A DNA stretch of 64,000 bases from Pegoplata infirma (lineage: Eukaryota; Arthropoda; Insecta; Diptera; Anthomyiidae). Each line of letters starts with the position of its first letter. Position 1 is the stretch's first letter. The notes under the pieces are model-generated. The model saw only the letters and a program-made list of their open reading frames with translations, did not search any database and was not told the origin of the DNA. The DNA lies in the NCBI GenBank assembly GCA_963921195.1, contig OY992536.1:100377278-100441277 (forward strand), given 5' to 3'. Made by a program: the position numbers and the translations under genes. This document shows positions 33,552-44,418 of the stretch, one piece after another.

Positions 33552-35583
33552 ATATATGGGGCATTCCATGTGAAATCGGACACTTTGAAAAACTTTTTTT
33601 TTAGATTTTCCCAATTTGTTTACAGTTTTTAGTACCCTTCGAAAACTCCTTCGTGGTAAATTTTCAGATTTTTTTGATGACCCGTTCAAAAGATATCGAA
33701 TTTTTAAAAATTGGTAGTTTGTTCCTTTACTCAAACTTCTTTTAATCATAACTTCTTCAATAATGGTCCAAATTTCAATTTTTTTTTTTCAAAATTTTTG
33801 TTTTTCTAAGTACTTTCTAAAAAAAAATTCCAAAAAATTCTTAAAAGCGCTCTAGTATGCGATTTTTAAGTTTTAAAATTTAAATCTCATTTTTGAAACT
33901 GTTTGTACTCTTCGATTTTTTTTGTTATTTTTTTGTGTAAAACTTCTATTAATTCTACAAATTTTTTGCCCAGGACGATCGTGGGATAGGTTAGGTTAGG
34001 TTGGATGGGCGCTCGCCATTTGGCGAGTTCACTCGGAGGCCATAAGGCCTCCGATTATAACGATTATTACTATTTTTTAAAATTTTTTGAAAAAATTTTA
34101 TTGTAATTTTCCAATCTTAAAATCATTTCTACTGCTCCAATGGTGCGTCATAGAGGGGTCCTTTATAAGACCGACCCCCATTAGTTTTTACGTCTTAACA
34201 TTTCTTTGGAACAAACTAATACCCTATCTCCAATTTCTAAGGGGGCTCCCACACAAAACGACATTTTTTAAAATTTGTTCCAACCGCTCTAACTGCCCTA
34301 ATAGTGCCCTTAGAGCAACAAAATGTATGACCGATCCACAATATTTTTTTCGTCCAAACATTTTCTCTGAACACACCTACCCTCTATCATTAACTGTTAA
34401 GGCGGTCCCCATACATTTTTTTTTTATTTTTTGTAAATTTGTTTGATTTAATCAGCTTCTACCGGTCCAGTGGTGCGTCCGAGAGGGGTCATTAGTGAGA
34501 CCGACCCCCATTTATTTTTACCCTACAACATTTTTTCAAAACATACCTACGCCCTATCTCCACTCCCTAAGTAGGCTCCCATACAAAATTACATTTTTAT
34601 AAAATTTGCTCCAACTGTTATTTGTATGGGAGCCTACTTAGGGAGTGAAGATAGGGCGTAGGTATGTTTTGAAAAAATGTTGTAGGGTAAAAATAAACGG
34701 GGGTCGGTCTCACTAATGACCCCTCTCGGACGCACCATTGGACCGGTAGAAGCTGATTAAATAAAACAAATTTACAAAAAATAAAAAAAAATGTATGGGG
34801 ACCGCCTTAACAGTTAAAGATAGAGGGTAGGTGTGTTCAGAGAAAATGTTTGGACGAAAAAAATACTGTGGGTCGGTCATATATTTTGTTGCTCTAAGGG
34901 AACTATTAGGGCAGTTAGAGCGGTTGGAACAAATTTTAAAAAATGTCGTTTTGTGTGGGAGCCCCCTTAGAAATTGGAGATAGGGTATTAGTTTGTTCCA
35001 AAGAAATGTTAAGACGTAAAAACTAATGGGGGTCGGTCTTATAAAGGACCCCTCTATGACGCACCATTGGAGCAGTAGAAATGATTTTAAGATTGGAAAA
35101 TTACAACAAAATTTTTTCAAAAAATTTTAAAAAATAGTAATAATCGTTATCCCACGATCGTCCTGGGCAAAAAATTTGTAGAATTAATAGAAGTTTTACA
35201 CAAAAAAATTACAAAAAAATCGAAGAGTACAAACAGTTTCAAAAATGAGATTTAAATTTTAAACTTAAAAATCGCATACTAGAGCGCTTTTAAGAATTTT
35301 TTGGGATTTTTTTTTAGAAAGTACTTAGAAAAACAAAAATTTTGAAAAAAAAAATTTTAAATTTGGACCATTATTGAAGAAGTTATGATTAAAAGAAGTT
35401 TGAGTAAAGGAACAAACTACCAATTTTTAAAAATTCGATATCTTTTGAACGGGTCATCAAAAAAATCTGAAAATTTACCACGAAGGAGTTTTTGAAGGGT
35501 ACTAAAAACTGTAAGCAAATTGTGAAAATCTAAAAAAAAAGTTTTTCAAAGTGTCCGATTTCACATGGAATGCCCCATATATT
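33552..35583. repeat. Palindrome FB3 with about 1-kb arms
   Basis: Left arm about 33552-34588, right arm about 34620-35583, and a spacer of about 32 bp. Ends TATGGGGCATTCCATGTGAA / TTCACATGGAATGCCCCATA. Few mismatches; the left arm is 71 bp longer because of the insertion at 33989-34059. Terminal words resemble FB2 (GCATTCCA) and a single-arm fragment at 63226. Confidence 0.88.
33989..34059. mobile_element. 71-bp double-hairpin mini-insertion
   Basis: It is present only in the left arm of FB3. The right arm keeps the empty site (CGATCGTGGGATAACGATTA), which gives exact borders and a 3-bp ATA duplication. It contains GGTTAGGTTAGGTTGG, the hairpin CTCGCCATTTGGCGAG and the perfect hairpin CGGAGGCCATAAGGCCTCCG. 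Confidence 0.75.
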
Positions 35584-37596
35584 GTTATAGTAATTAAAAT
35601 TCGATATTCTACAATATTTTTATAAATCAACTACTGAATCTCACATATAATTCGTTTTCAAAATTTTGCACTATTGGGGATATTATGAAAGATAGAGGGT
35701 TTTGTTTCTCAAAAATATTAAGTACATGAATGAAAATGATCAGATAGAGGGTTTTGCATATTAATAAAAATTAATTATTATGATTTCATTTACGACATCG
35801 GTAAATTTTTAACGTGATTTATTAATGATAAAGGCTTATAAAGAGTTCCGAATCGCGGTTTTGGTCCACAGGTGCTGATTTTTGAGAAAAAAAATATTTT
35901 TTGTACCGAATTCATCTTAAAAGATGACAAACTGATGAGTATGTTATGTAAAAAATAGTACAAAATTAAAAACGGGATTTTGGTCCACAGATGCTGATCA
36001 GCATCGCAATTTTTAAGATTATAATTTTTGTTTCATAATGTACACAAGACATCCAAATTTTGAGTCTTATTTTTCAAAAAAGTCAAACAAGAATTTTGAG
36101 AAAAATATTAGCATCAGTGTACCAAAATCGTGATTCTGGAATTTTGTTGACAAATTCATGTTCAGCATACAAAAATTAGTATGAAAACATGTAATGCATG
36201 ATGAAATTATTCAAAAAAAATATTTATAAATTAATTATTTGAAAAGATAGAGGGTTTTGCATTCAGAAAAATTAATTGTGTAAGAGATAGAGAAAACCAA
36301 AAATGCAAATAAAATAGAAAAAAAAAATATTTTTGTTCTGAATTTTAAACCATAGATGAGGGCCGTTTTACTGAATATTTTGCCATCAAAAAGTCATTTT
36401 CGTGAAAATGGAAGATAGAGGGTTTTGAATATAGGCCCTCGATATGAAACAATTTTGGGAGAAATATGCTTCTTTTAACTGAATATCGGCGACTAAGTCT
36501 ACTGGGAGTAACGGTATGCATTACTATGTAATGCATAGCCACAAAAAATGGAAAAATATGTACTAGTTGTTCCATACCGCTTACCATAGGCCTTATTTTT
36601 TTTTTTTTTTAATTTTTCATGCATTACGAAGGTTCATGCATTATTTTGAGTCTTATCCCAAAAAATCATTAATCCTGTATAGAGTAATGCCACGTTCACA
36701 CTACATGAACTTATACCTTATTCACACCTAAGATGAAATCACATTCGATCACAACGCATAGCGTTGTTCAAAATTCTGTGTAAATTAGTTTTGTAAAAAC
36801 AATAAATTGTACTGAAATTTTTACAAAAAAAAAACCCAATTTTCTTTATTTAACTCTATCAAAAATACATATTTTGATTGCGTCATTACAAAAATACAAC
36901 TCCATAACCAAAAATTTAAATTAGCCGACGATTGAGAGCAAACGCCGCCGTCGGCAAGCAAATGGGACGAGTCGCCACAACCGAAAGTTCCTCGTCGGCA
37001 CAATTTAAATCAATTGTTAGAGTCACAAATTTAAAGAGGTTGTTTGTATAAGGCCAAGGTCCAAACATGGATCAAATTTTCCCAATTTCATTAGGTCTTG
37101 GGCTTAACTTTCAAATTTCAGCAAAATCTATTGATAATATAAAAATCACAAATTAAAAAAAAAAATGGAAAAAACACCGTAAATACCTTATCTTTAAAAA
37201 CGCGTATTTAAAAAACGGCAAAACCAAAAAAGCACCAGCAAATACCCGAAATGTAACATAATGGCAACACTGAATTAAAATTTAACGATTTTGCAGCAAA
37301 AACAGTTGGTAGCTCTGCTTGTAAACAAGCGCCCCCTTACGGAATTATTACTAACAAAAATAAATTAAAAACCTAATAAATTACTGTATATTAGTACTTT
37401 TATGAACTAAAAATAGTAAAAAAATTAGTAAAACCAACTACCAACAAAAATTACTCATAAACAGTAAAATATACTAATTTTAGCACTTTGAAGATACTAA
37501 AAAAAACTACTGTAATACTGGTAATTGGTAACTTATTAGTAGATTTGGGTTACCAACGCACTTACTAATTTTTTTACTGTAGAATTATTTTGAGTG

Positions 37597-38004
37597 TACC
37601 TAATAGAAAAAAAATAAATTTTATGAAAAAAAAGAAAGATAAGTTCAGAACTTACTTAAAAAAAGAAAAGACATTTTCAAGACATTAAATCAAATAAGTA
37701 AGTACTATTCTTTAATTCCCAAAAGCATTTTCTCTAATTTAAACAATTTTTGTTTTTTTGAAAAATATAATCTTTATTTTATTGATTTCATTAACTTTTT
37801 TTGAATCCATATCTTCATAAGTTTAATAAAGAATTTACTAAACTTAAGGAAAAAATACTTAAGGTATTTTGGGGAACCCATCTGGAGACCCTATGAGACC
37901 CTAATTTTCCATCCAAATTTCGAATTTCGCGGAATTTTTAAATGGCTATAACTCTGCAAATACTGCAGATACGAAAAAAGTTCCAAAGGCGCTTTTGTAG
38001 TTCT
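37597..38004. other. AT-rich spacer
   Basis: A/T-rich sequence with no element ends, open frames or RNA genes recognised. Confidence 0.4.
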
Positions 38005-38312
38005 TAAAGCCTGAATTAGTTTAAACGTGCATAAAACGTAGACTCTTAGACAAAACTCAGTAAGTAAAAATAGTACAGAACATTTTTATTTATGTTTTGT
38101 TTGTGTCTAACGCATTTTATTTTTTGTCACGTCAAAACGTATTGAAATTCTGTTGAAATTAGAATTTCTCTACGGTTCAACGTGACAAAAAAAACAATTC
38201 GTTGGACAAAAACAAAACATAAATAAAAATATTCTGTACTATTTTTACTTACTGAATTTTGTTAAAGGGCCTACGTTTGACGCACGTTTAAAGTAATTCA
38301 GGCTTAACTCGT
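38004..38312. repeat. Hairpin repeat downstream of gene 2
   Basis: TTAAAGCCTGAATTAGTTTA and AGTAAGTAAAAATAGTACAG on the left are mirrored on the right (CTGTACTATTTTTACTTACT, AATTCAGGCTTA). Arms about 145 bp with several mismatches. It begins about 525 bp past the gene 2 stop. Confidence 0.7.
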
Positions 38313-38778
38313 AGAATAATAATTTTCAGATAGTGACATTTGATTTTCATTTTTGCAAGGCCGACATTTAAAAAAAAAAATACTTAAAAAAAGATAAATT
38401 AGAAAAATAATCTGCTGTACATATACCTTCTCGCACACACAGGCAAAACCAAAAAAAAAAAAAAATAAGTGAAGCTAAAAATTTAATTAAAGAATTAATT
38501 ATATTAATTAAATATTTAATTAATACTAAATTTTAAAACAATTAAAATGTATATAAATATAAAATATACGATGTGTATATAAAAGTCAATAACTTACTTG
38601 GAAAAATAAATAATTTCTGCGGAGACCTTGCAAGCCTGAATTTCTTAAACTAAGGTCTTCTTGTTTTAAATTTAGTATACTTTTTTCAGAGCATTATTTA
38701 TATTATTTACAAATATTATTTGTGTAAAAACTATGGCCTAACCAAATAAATATAAATTAAAGTCAACTTAATTTTTTT

Positions 38779-38784
38779 TTTATT
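38779..38784 (-). promoter_or_regulatory. Polyadenylation signal of gene 2
   Basis: AATAAA on the minus strand lies about 54 bp past the TAA stop of gene 2. Its position supports 38838-39132 being a true terminal exon. AT-rich sequence makes chance hits common. Confidence 0.5.
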
Positions 38785-38837
38785 TTGATAATTAGATTTA
38801 GATCTACTTTTCTTTTAAATGATTGTTTTTTTTAGGA

Positions 38838-39132
38838 TTATATAGGTTTAGGAACACATTTACCGGATTGACACCAGTACTTATTATCAATGTTTTCATT
38901 ATTACAGCGAGTACCATCGGCCCAAGGAAAATTATAAGTTTTACAAATTATTGTATTGCCTATTTGACACCATAGTTTCTGGCAATCAACTCCTGCAAAA
39001 CAGCTTGTCAGTGATTCGTTTCCATGGAGAAGACTACATTGACGATCTAGTGAATAAATTTCGCCAGGAAAAAGTGTGTTATTGTTACGTCTAAATGTTG
39101 ATGGTTTATCTTTCAAGCATGTTTGACCACGC
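38838..39132 (-). CDS. Gene 2 terminal exon: ADAMTS-type cysteine-rich domain with stop
   Basis: The exon runs from acceptor aaaaatatag|G at 39132 to TAA at 38838-38840 (97 codons). It encodes RGQTCLKDKP, then FPGEIYSLDRQCSLLHG, FAGVDCQKLWCQIG, ICKTYNFPWADGTRC and YWCQSGKCVPKP, the disintegrin-like/cysteine-rich module of ADAMTS proteins. I count 10 Cys. Its first G completes the Lys codon left open by the exon at 62928-63071, so the two join in frame across a 23.8-kb intron. The protein ends right after the CxxGxCV motif, with no thrombospondin repeat, unlike vertebrate ADAMTS. An alternative is that the stop is secondary and later exons were lost. Confidence 0.9.
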
Positions 39133-40033
39133 CTATATTTTTGAAGGGGAAAAGAATTAAAAAAATAATTACATTATTACAATCAAAATAATAATTAAAA
39201 AACAAATCGTGACTGAAAATAAAATCTTTGTTAAATCATAAAAAACGTTTGCTATGCGAACAGAACATTTGTATCTCAAACTTTAAAAAAAATTCAGTAG
39301 TAAGAATAGATTTTAATTTTCTATTGGTGAATTTCTAAACTTGGAAATCATACCAAAATCATACACTAAAAAAAAAACCTTGAAAAGTTACCAAAAAATC
39401 TCGTGAATTTACGAGGCTATTCTCGTAAAAGAGGAGGTAGGTAAAATTCACGTAAAATTACGAGAATTTTCTCATAATTTTGAAAAGCCAAAAATTGGTA
39501 AAATAACCAATTTTATTGGTAAACATATTGTTTTAAAACCGGAAAAATAAAAAAAAATGATAAACTTACAAGAAACAAGTAGAAAAGTTAAATTCGACTT
39601 TGCCGAATCTATGAATACCCTCCACCAGACCTTTGAAGATTTAATTCCCTAATTCAATTTCTTAAATCTGATTTAAAATAATTGAATTAATTCCCTGTTT
39701 CTATAAATCGAAAAGAATTAATTCATTATTCAATTAATTTAATTGCAAAGAATTAATACATTTTGATTTGAATCAACTGATTCAAATCACTTTGATTTGA
39801 ATCAACTGATTCAAATCACTTTTGATTTAAATCAACTGATTCAAATCACTTTTGGTTTGAATCAACTTGATTTAAACTTTTTTCACTTAAATCAAACACT
39901 AAAAATGCACATTATAAAAATCTTATCATGTCTGATTGCGTTAAAGTCATTGGAATATCGTCAATTTTAAACACACGCCATCAATAAACAACACTCCAAA
40001 TTGTACAGTTTTATTAAATGTGTACCTTTAGTC

Positions 40034-40475
40034 TAGAGTTGGGCGCTGGTCACGTGATTTGCATGATTCACGCGTGAGTAATTTTCATTTCAATCACGTG
40101 ATTGTGAGTGAGCGTGATTTGAAAAAAAAACTGAGTGAGTGATTAGTAAGTGAGTCATTTATTTTTTGCGTGAGTTTGCGTGATTAGATTTTTTGATTTG
40201 CCCAATTTTTTTTTAATTTTCGTGAAAAATTTTTTTTAAAATTTTTTTTTTTTTGGTAAGAAAATTTTATTGCGTGAGTGGATTTTGCGTAACTCACGCG
40301 TGAGCGTGATTGAATCTGGCGTGAGTCACGCGTGAGTGTGAGTAAGTTTTTTATTACTCACGTGAATAGTGAGTGAGCGTGAGTAAAAAAATATTGCGTG
40401 AGTGATTAGTGAGTGATCCGATTATTTTTTGCGTGAGTGAGTGTGAGTCAAAATCCACTCACGCGCCTATCTCTA
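40034..40475. mobile_element. hAT-like MITE of CACGTGAG words
   Basis: Ends TAGAGTTGGGCGC / GCGCCTATCTCTA with an 8-bp duplication CTTTAGTC (40026-40033, 40476-40483). The body is almost wholly GTGAGTGA / TCACGCGTGAG words. Related to the core of FB2. Confidence 0.83.
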
Positions 40476-40621
40476 CTTTAGTCAATAACGAATTTGGCTC
40501 TTCAGCATAAAAATAACTTTAAATTTAACACAAAAACAATTAATGATTAACATTTTTATTATACACATACATTTCCATTATATCGAAAAGTCGTGCATTA
40601 CCCCACCATTAATATATACAT

Positions 40622-41138
40622 ACCCTGGCAGGAAACTACAAACGGGCCAACGTTGGAATGAAGTTGGCGGCGACGGTACCAACGTTGGCAAATCATACCC
40701 GTTTCGAAGTCTACGACGTCATTCCGAGGTTAAAATGATAACAGTGGCCAACGATCGCTCGACTTTTGTTTTGACGTTGGGTTAACATTGATTTTACAAA
40801 TTTACGACATTAGATTGACCTCTTGCTTAGGGATGTATTAAAAATCTCGATGTAGTGCTTTTTAGTTACCATTTTGTACAAATTGGTTGAAAAAGCAACT
40901 GCTTAAGTGTTCACTAAGATTAAAGAGTTGAGGTCTATGTAAATCAAAAACTTTTTAAAAAAATAAAAATGTTTATCTTTTAAATTATAATCTACAGTGT
41001 AGTGTTTTATGTAAACACAAAGTTGTGCCAACACAATATTTTTAGTAAAACTGTTTTACATTATACAATGTTGTATTTTTGGCTAGCCCGATATTGTACC
41101 AACACAAAATTTTTGGTACGGTTGGCAATTTCTGACTG
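40622..41138. mobile_element. MITE with CCC[A/T]G..CAG ends
   Basis: CCCTGGCAGGAAACTACAAA on the left and TTGGCAATTTCTGACTGGG on the right are imperfect inverted ends. Contains AACGTTGG / CCAACGTT words. No open frame. Confidence 0.5.
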
Positions 41139-41317
41139 GGTATGTGCAAATTAATAAATGTTATATTAAAGCAATGTCTTGTATTTTTGTGATTCCTATG
41201 CATGCGGGCATAGGCTAAAAAATGCAGCTTGTGCGCTGCCAATAAAATGTACACTATTAAATTCTGTTGCTTTGACTTTTTGCTTGCTACTACCGCACAA
41301 GCATAAATGTTATAGTA

Positions 41318-43062
41318 CACTCATAGAAATATCTTAGTAGAAAAATTAGTAAACCCATTGTAGATCAAGTTTTACAGAATAATGCCGTATTCAACAAGAA
41401 TTAATGTTGATATCGTTGAATAATCAGTAAAGTTGAATCAACTCTTTACAACGCTTGTACAGAATTCAGTAGATAAATCAAAATAGAAAAAACAACCCTG
41501 TTCGTTAATTTTTTTTTATTATTAACGAGTTACGAGTGAGTTGGTAGCAATGTGAATCGTGTTTATCTCTTATAAAATTATTTTATGTGTTTGTTTTTTA
41601 TAAAAATATTTAATATTATAAAAATAAATAAAAAAAGGATCTGATTTGTAAATATTTGGTAAGTAAAAAAAAACAATGATTATTATATCGTCGAACTATA
41701 TTCAATAAATGCCAACTCGAAAAAGCTTACTGTTCAGGAGAGCTAAAAAACTAGTTATTTCGCATATTATTGCAAAAAGAAACAATGTACCTTCCACAAG
41801 ATGGTTTAAATATTCTAAACAATTTTTACCTATGCAAAAATTTTCATATTTTGCACTTGTTTGCATATTTTTCAGAGATGGCATTTATTTCTATATCAAA
41901 AAACAAATATTTTTTTAGAGTTGGCATATTTTGTCGGAAAATAAAAATAAATTTTTTTTCAGAAAAATTTAAAAAAATTTTTTTTTTTGGTTTTTGTTAT
42001 CCTTAGTACGGTAATTGCAAAATCTGAACAAAAAATTAAAAATCTTTGCATATTTTTAAAAGTTACAAGCTCCGAAAGCCTTTTAATCTCAGGGTGGTCA
42101 ACTTTGGCACTCTATAACTCACGCTGTATTGTAAAAGGGTCACTCCAAACTAGCTATTTTGAAAGCTTATATCATTGGCTTTATTTGCCCCATTCATAAT
42201 GTTTCAATCTGATAAATAGTTTGAAAGTTACATAAATATAAGCAATTTTTTTTTTTGCAAACACTATTTACCGATATTTTCAAAATGGCAATATCTCGAG
42301 AACCAGTCATTAGATATCAAAATCTTTACAAGATTCGTATTTAGCATGGCAAATGCAATAAGATATGTGGTCTAATTTTTTTTAAAAAAATTTTTGAAAA
42401 ATTTTTGGAAATTTACAATGGGAGTTGGCATTTATTTCCACCAAAAAAATATGTACTTTGAGTTAGCAGAATAACAAAAATGGATGTAAAACGACAAAAA
42501 AATTATTTTTTTGCTCTGAAATTTTTATGGCAGATAGGTATTACATAGGGGAGCTATTTGCCATCGGAAACTCATTTCAGTCAAATTTGAGTTGGCATAT
42601 TTTGAATATAGGTTCACGATATGTATTCATATTATATTAAAACTTTTTTGTTTTTTTAAGGATTTTGTTTGTTATCATCAGAAAACTGGAGAATGGCTTA
42701 TGAGTGCATAAAACATGAATAAACGAAGTGTTTGTGAAAATCTTTGTGAAAATCTTCAAGTGTTGCAGCTTAAAAAGCCGACGATAATACAAAAATATTG
42801 TGATTTATGCTTAATAAAAGAATATTAACAAATAACAACAAGTTTTTTTTATTAATAAAATTTCTTATATTAACAAAAATATGAGTTGAATTTACAAATA
42901 ATAAGAGTTGATTTACAAAAAAGCGATTTGATCAACTTTTACAAAAACTGACAATAATTTTTATTGAAATCAACATAAATATTTGTAGGGTCAAAATCAA
43001 CAATGATTTCTTTTGAATTTACAGCAATTTTCTTTGGGAATACAATGATTTTTGGTTGAGTG
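41318..43062. mobile_element. G-family element with nested J2
   Basis: CACTCATAGAAAT at the left, GGTTGAGTG at the right, TA flanks (41316-41317; 43063-43064). The body has GTTGAATCAAC / TTGATTTACA words. J2 (41685-42622) is inside. Confidence 0.68.
41685..42622. mobile_element. J-family element J2
   Basis: 938 bp. Inverted ends ATATCGTCGAACTATATTC..ATGCCAACTC and GAGTTGGCATATTTTGAATA..CGATAT. Internal GGAGTTGGCAT copies at about 41918, 42420 and a variant at 42457. It shares the body with J1 (CAGGAGAGCTAAAAAACT) but carries a different repeated motif. Confidence 0.72.
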
Positions 43063-43066
43063 TATG

Positions 43067-43294
43067 CAGGGCCGGGTTAAGGTATGCCGGGGGCCCTGGG
43101 CACACAAGTATTTTGGGGGCCCCACTGGAAAAAAAAATTAAAATCGACTCAACCGACTAAGTGTTATTGCATAAATTTGTATAAAAAAAAATTTTTTGTA
43201 AGCGAATATGTTAAACTTTCTTCTTCTGGGGGGCCCCTTGAGGTCGGGGCCCTGGGCACGTGCCCAGTGTGCCCTAAGGGTTAAAGCGCTACTG
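43067..43294. mobile_element. GC-rich hAT-like MITE P
   Basis: 228 bp from CAGGGCCGGG to AGCGCTACTG with an 8-bp duplication AGTGTATG (43059-43066, 43295-43302). Inner GGGGGCCCTGGGCAC / GGGCCCTGGGCACGTGCCC stretches contrast with the AT-rich surroundings. Confidence 0.83.
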
Positions 43295-44304
43295 AGTGTA
43301 TGTGTGTGCGTGTGTAAAGTAAATACTTTGATTTAAGAAAAAAATGTTTAAATCAACTGATTCAAAACATTTTTGATTTGAATCAATTGATTTGAATCAA
43401 ATTGATTTGAATCAATTGATTTGAATCAAATTGATTTGAATCAATTGATTTGAATCAAATTGATTTGAATCAAGTGAATTAATTCTTGTTTGATTTAAAT
43501 CAAGTGAATCAATTCATTATTTAAACAAGGAATTAAACAAAAAATTAGTTAATTCTTTCAACAAATAGTTGAAATTAATTCTTTTGAATCAAATCATTAA
43601 GAATTAATTCCTTGATTTATTAGTATGAATTAATCTTTTTGCGAATCAAATCAAAAAGTGAATTAATTCTTCAAAGGTCTGCCCTCCACAATGCCTTTTT
43701 TTAGAGGATAGTACATTTTAACGTAAAAAAATTAACAATTTAGATTAGAAATATTTTATTTTGATAAAAAAAAAACTCCTTTTTTGTCATTTAAAATAAA
43801 AATTAGTAATTTTTTTTTTAGTGTAAAACTTTTTTTTCGAGTGTAATGTTTTACTGTAAAAATATTTCTGAGTCAATGCACGTACGTATGTACACAAAAT
43901 ATTGACATTTTTGTAAAAAAAAACTAAATTTTTTTTTGAGTGTAAAGTTTTTTCGAGTGTAAATTTTTTTTCGAGTGTAATTTTTAAGTTACCAATGCTT
44001 TTAAAACTAAACAAGTTTAAACAGTGTTGTATTTCCCGGAATAATTATACGCGCTTTTTCAATTATTAATATGTTTATTTATAATAACTAATTAAATCTA
44101 TTAATGAAAATACGTTGATGGTAAAAGAAAAAGACAATTGAAAGTATATAAAAGAATGATGATGCAAAAATATATATGGTGGTGTTGCCATATTAACACT
44201 TTGTAAAGAGTATAGATATTTAAAGACTTCAACTCGATCATAACAAAAAGCATTGCTTCAAAACTAAACAAGTTTGAAAAGCATTGCTTAGTTACCACCA
44301 ATGC

Positions 44305-44418
44305 AAATGGGAGAGAAGCTCGACAGAGGAGTCAGCGCTGCTGAACTCAAATAGAGGAAGAAAGGTGGCAAAGCGTGCCATGAAGAACACCCGTCACGAT
44401 GCCTGCTCCAAAAGGTAA
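44305..44418 (+). pseudogene. LINE ORF1 C-terminal remnant
   Basis: An open frame of 37 codons ends at TAA 44416-44418 with a basic tail (GRKVAKRAMKNTRHD). It overlaps the ORF2 ATG at 44399 in another frame by 20 nt. The zinc-knuckle part was lost by 5' truncation. Confidence 0.55.

Larger units (their letters stand above)
30455..36446. mobile_element. J-family element J1, split by LINE and FB3
   Basis: The terminal repeats CATATCGAGGGTCTATATTC...CCCTCTATCTT (30455-30489) are mirrored at 36412-36446 with one mismatch. The motif GATAGAGGGTTTTG recurs at about 35691, 35745, 36245 and 36414. Removing 30555-35583 leaves about 1 kb, matching J2 (41685-42622). Confidence 0.68.
28683..37596. mobile_element. 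F-family element interrupted by J1, a LINE and FB3
   Basis: CACTCAAAA at 28683 and TTTTGAGTG at 37596, TA on both sides. The two flanks (28683-29110; 37360-37596) share TTAGTAA / TTACTAAA words, seen in no other family here. Everything between is later insertions or body. Confidence 0.65.
39626..43681. mobile_element. hAT-like element K with GATTTGAATCAA body
   Basis: Ends CAGACCTTTGAAG / CTTCAAAGGTCTG with a perfect 8-bp duplication CCCTCCAC (39618-39625, 43682-43689). Arms of GATTTGAATCAA words at 39640-39900 and 43330-43670. The interior is occupied by further insertions (40034, 40622, 41318, 43067). Confidence 0.85.

Noticed and set aside
34087..35120. Similar Phe-rich open frames of 119 and 135 codons on opposite strands
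   Set aside because: Product of the FB3 inverted arms, not genes.
36821..37003. 60-codon Cys-containing open frame on the minus strand
   Set aside because: A slightly GC-richer patch (GCCGACGATT / GTCGGCAAGC) but no family resemblance and no splice partners supporting an exon.
38838..39132. Cysteine-rich exon belonging to gene 1
   Set aside because: It lies upstream of gene 1 on the shared strand, and its phase and junction codon fit the gene 2 exon at 62928 exactly.
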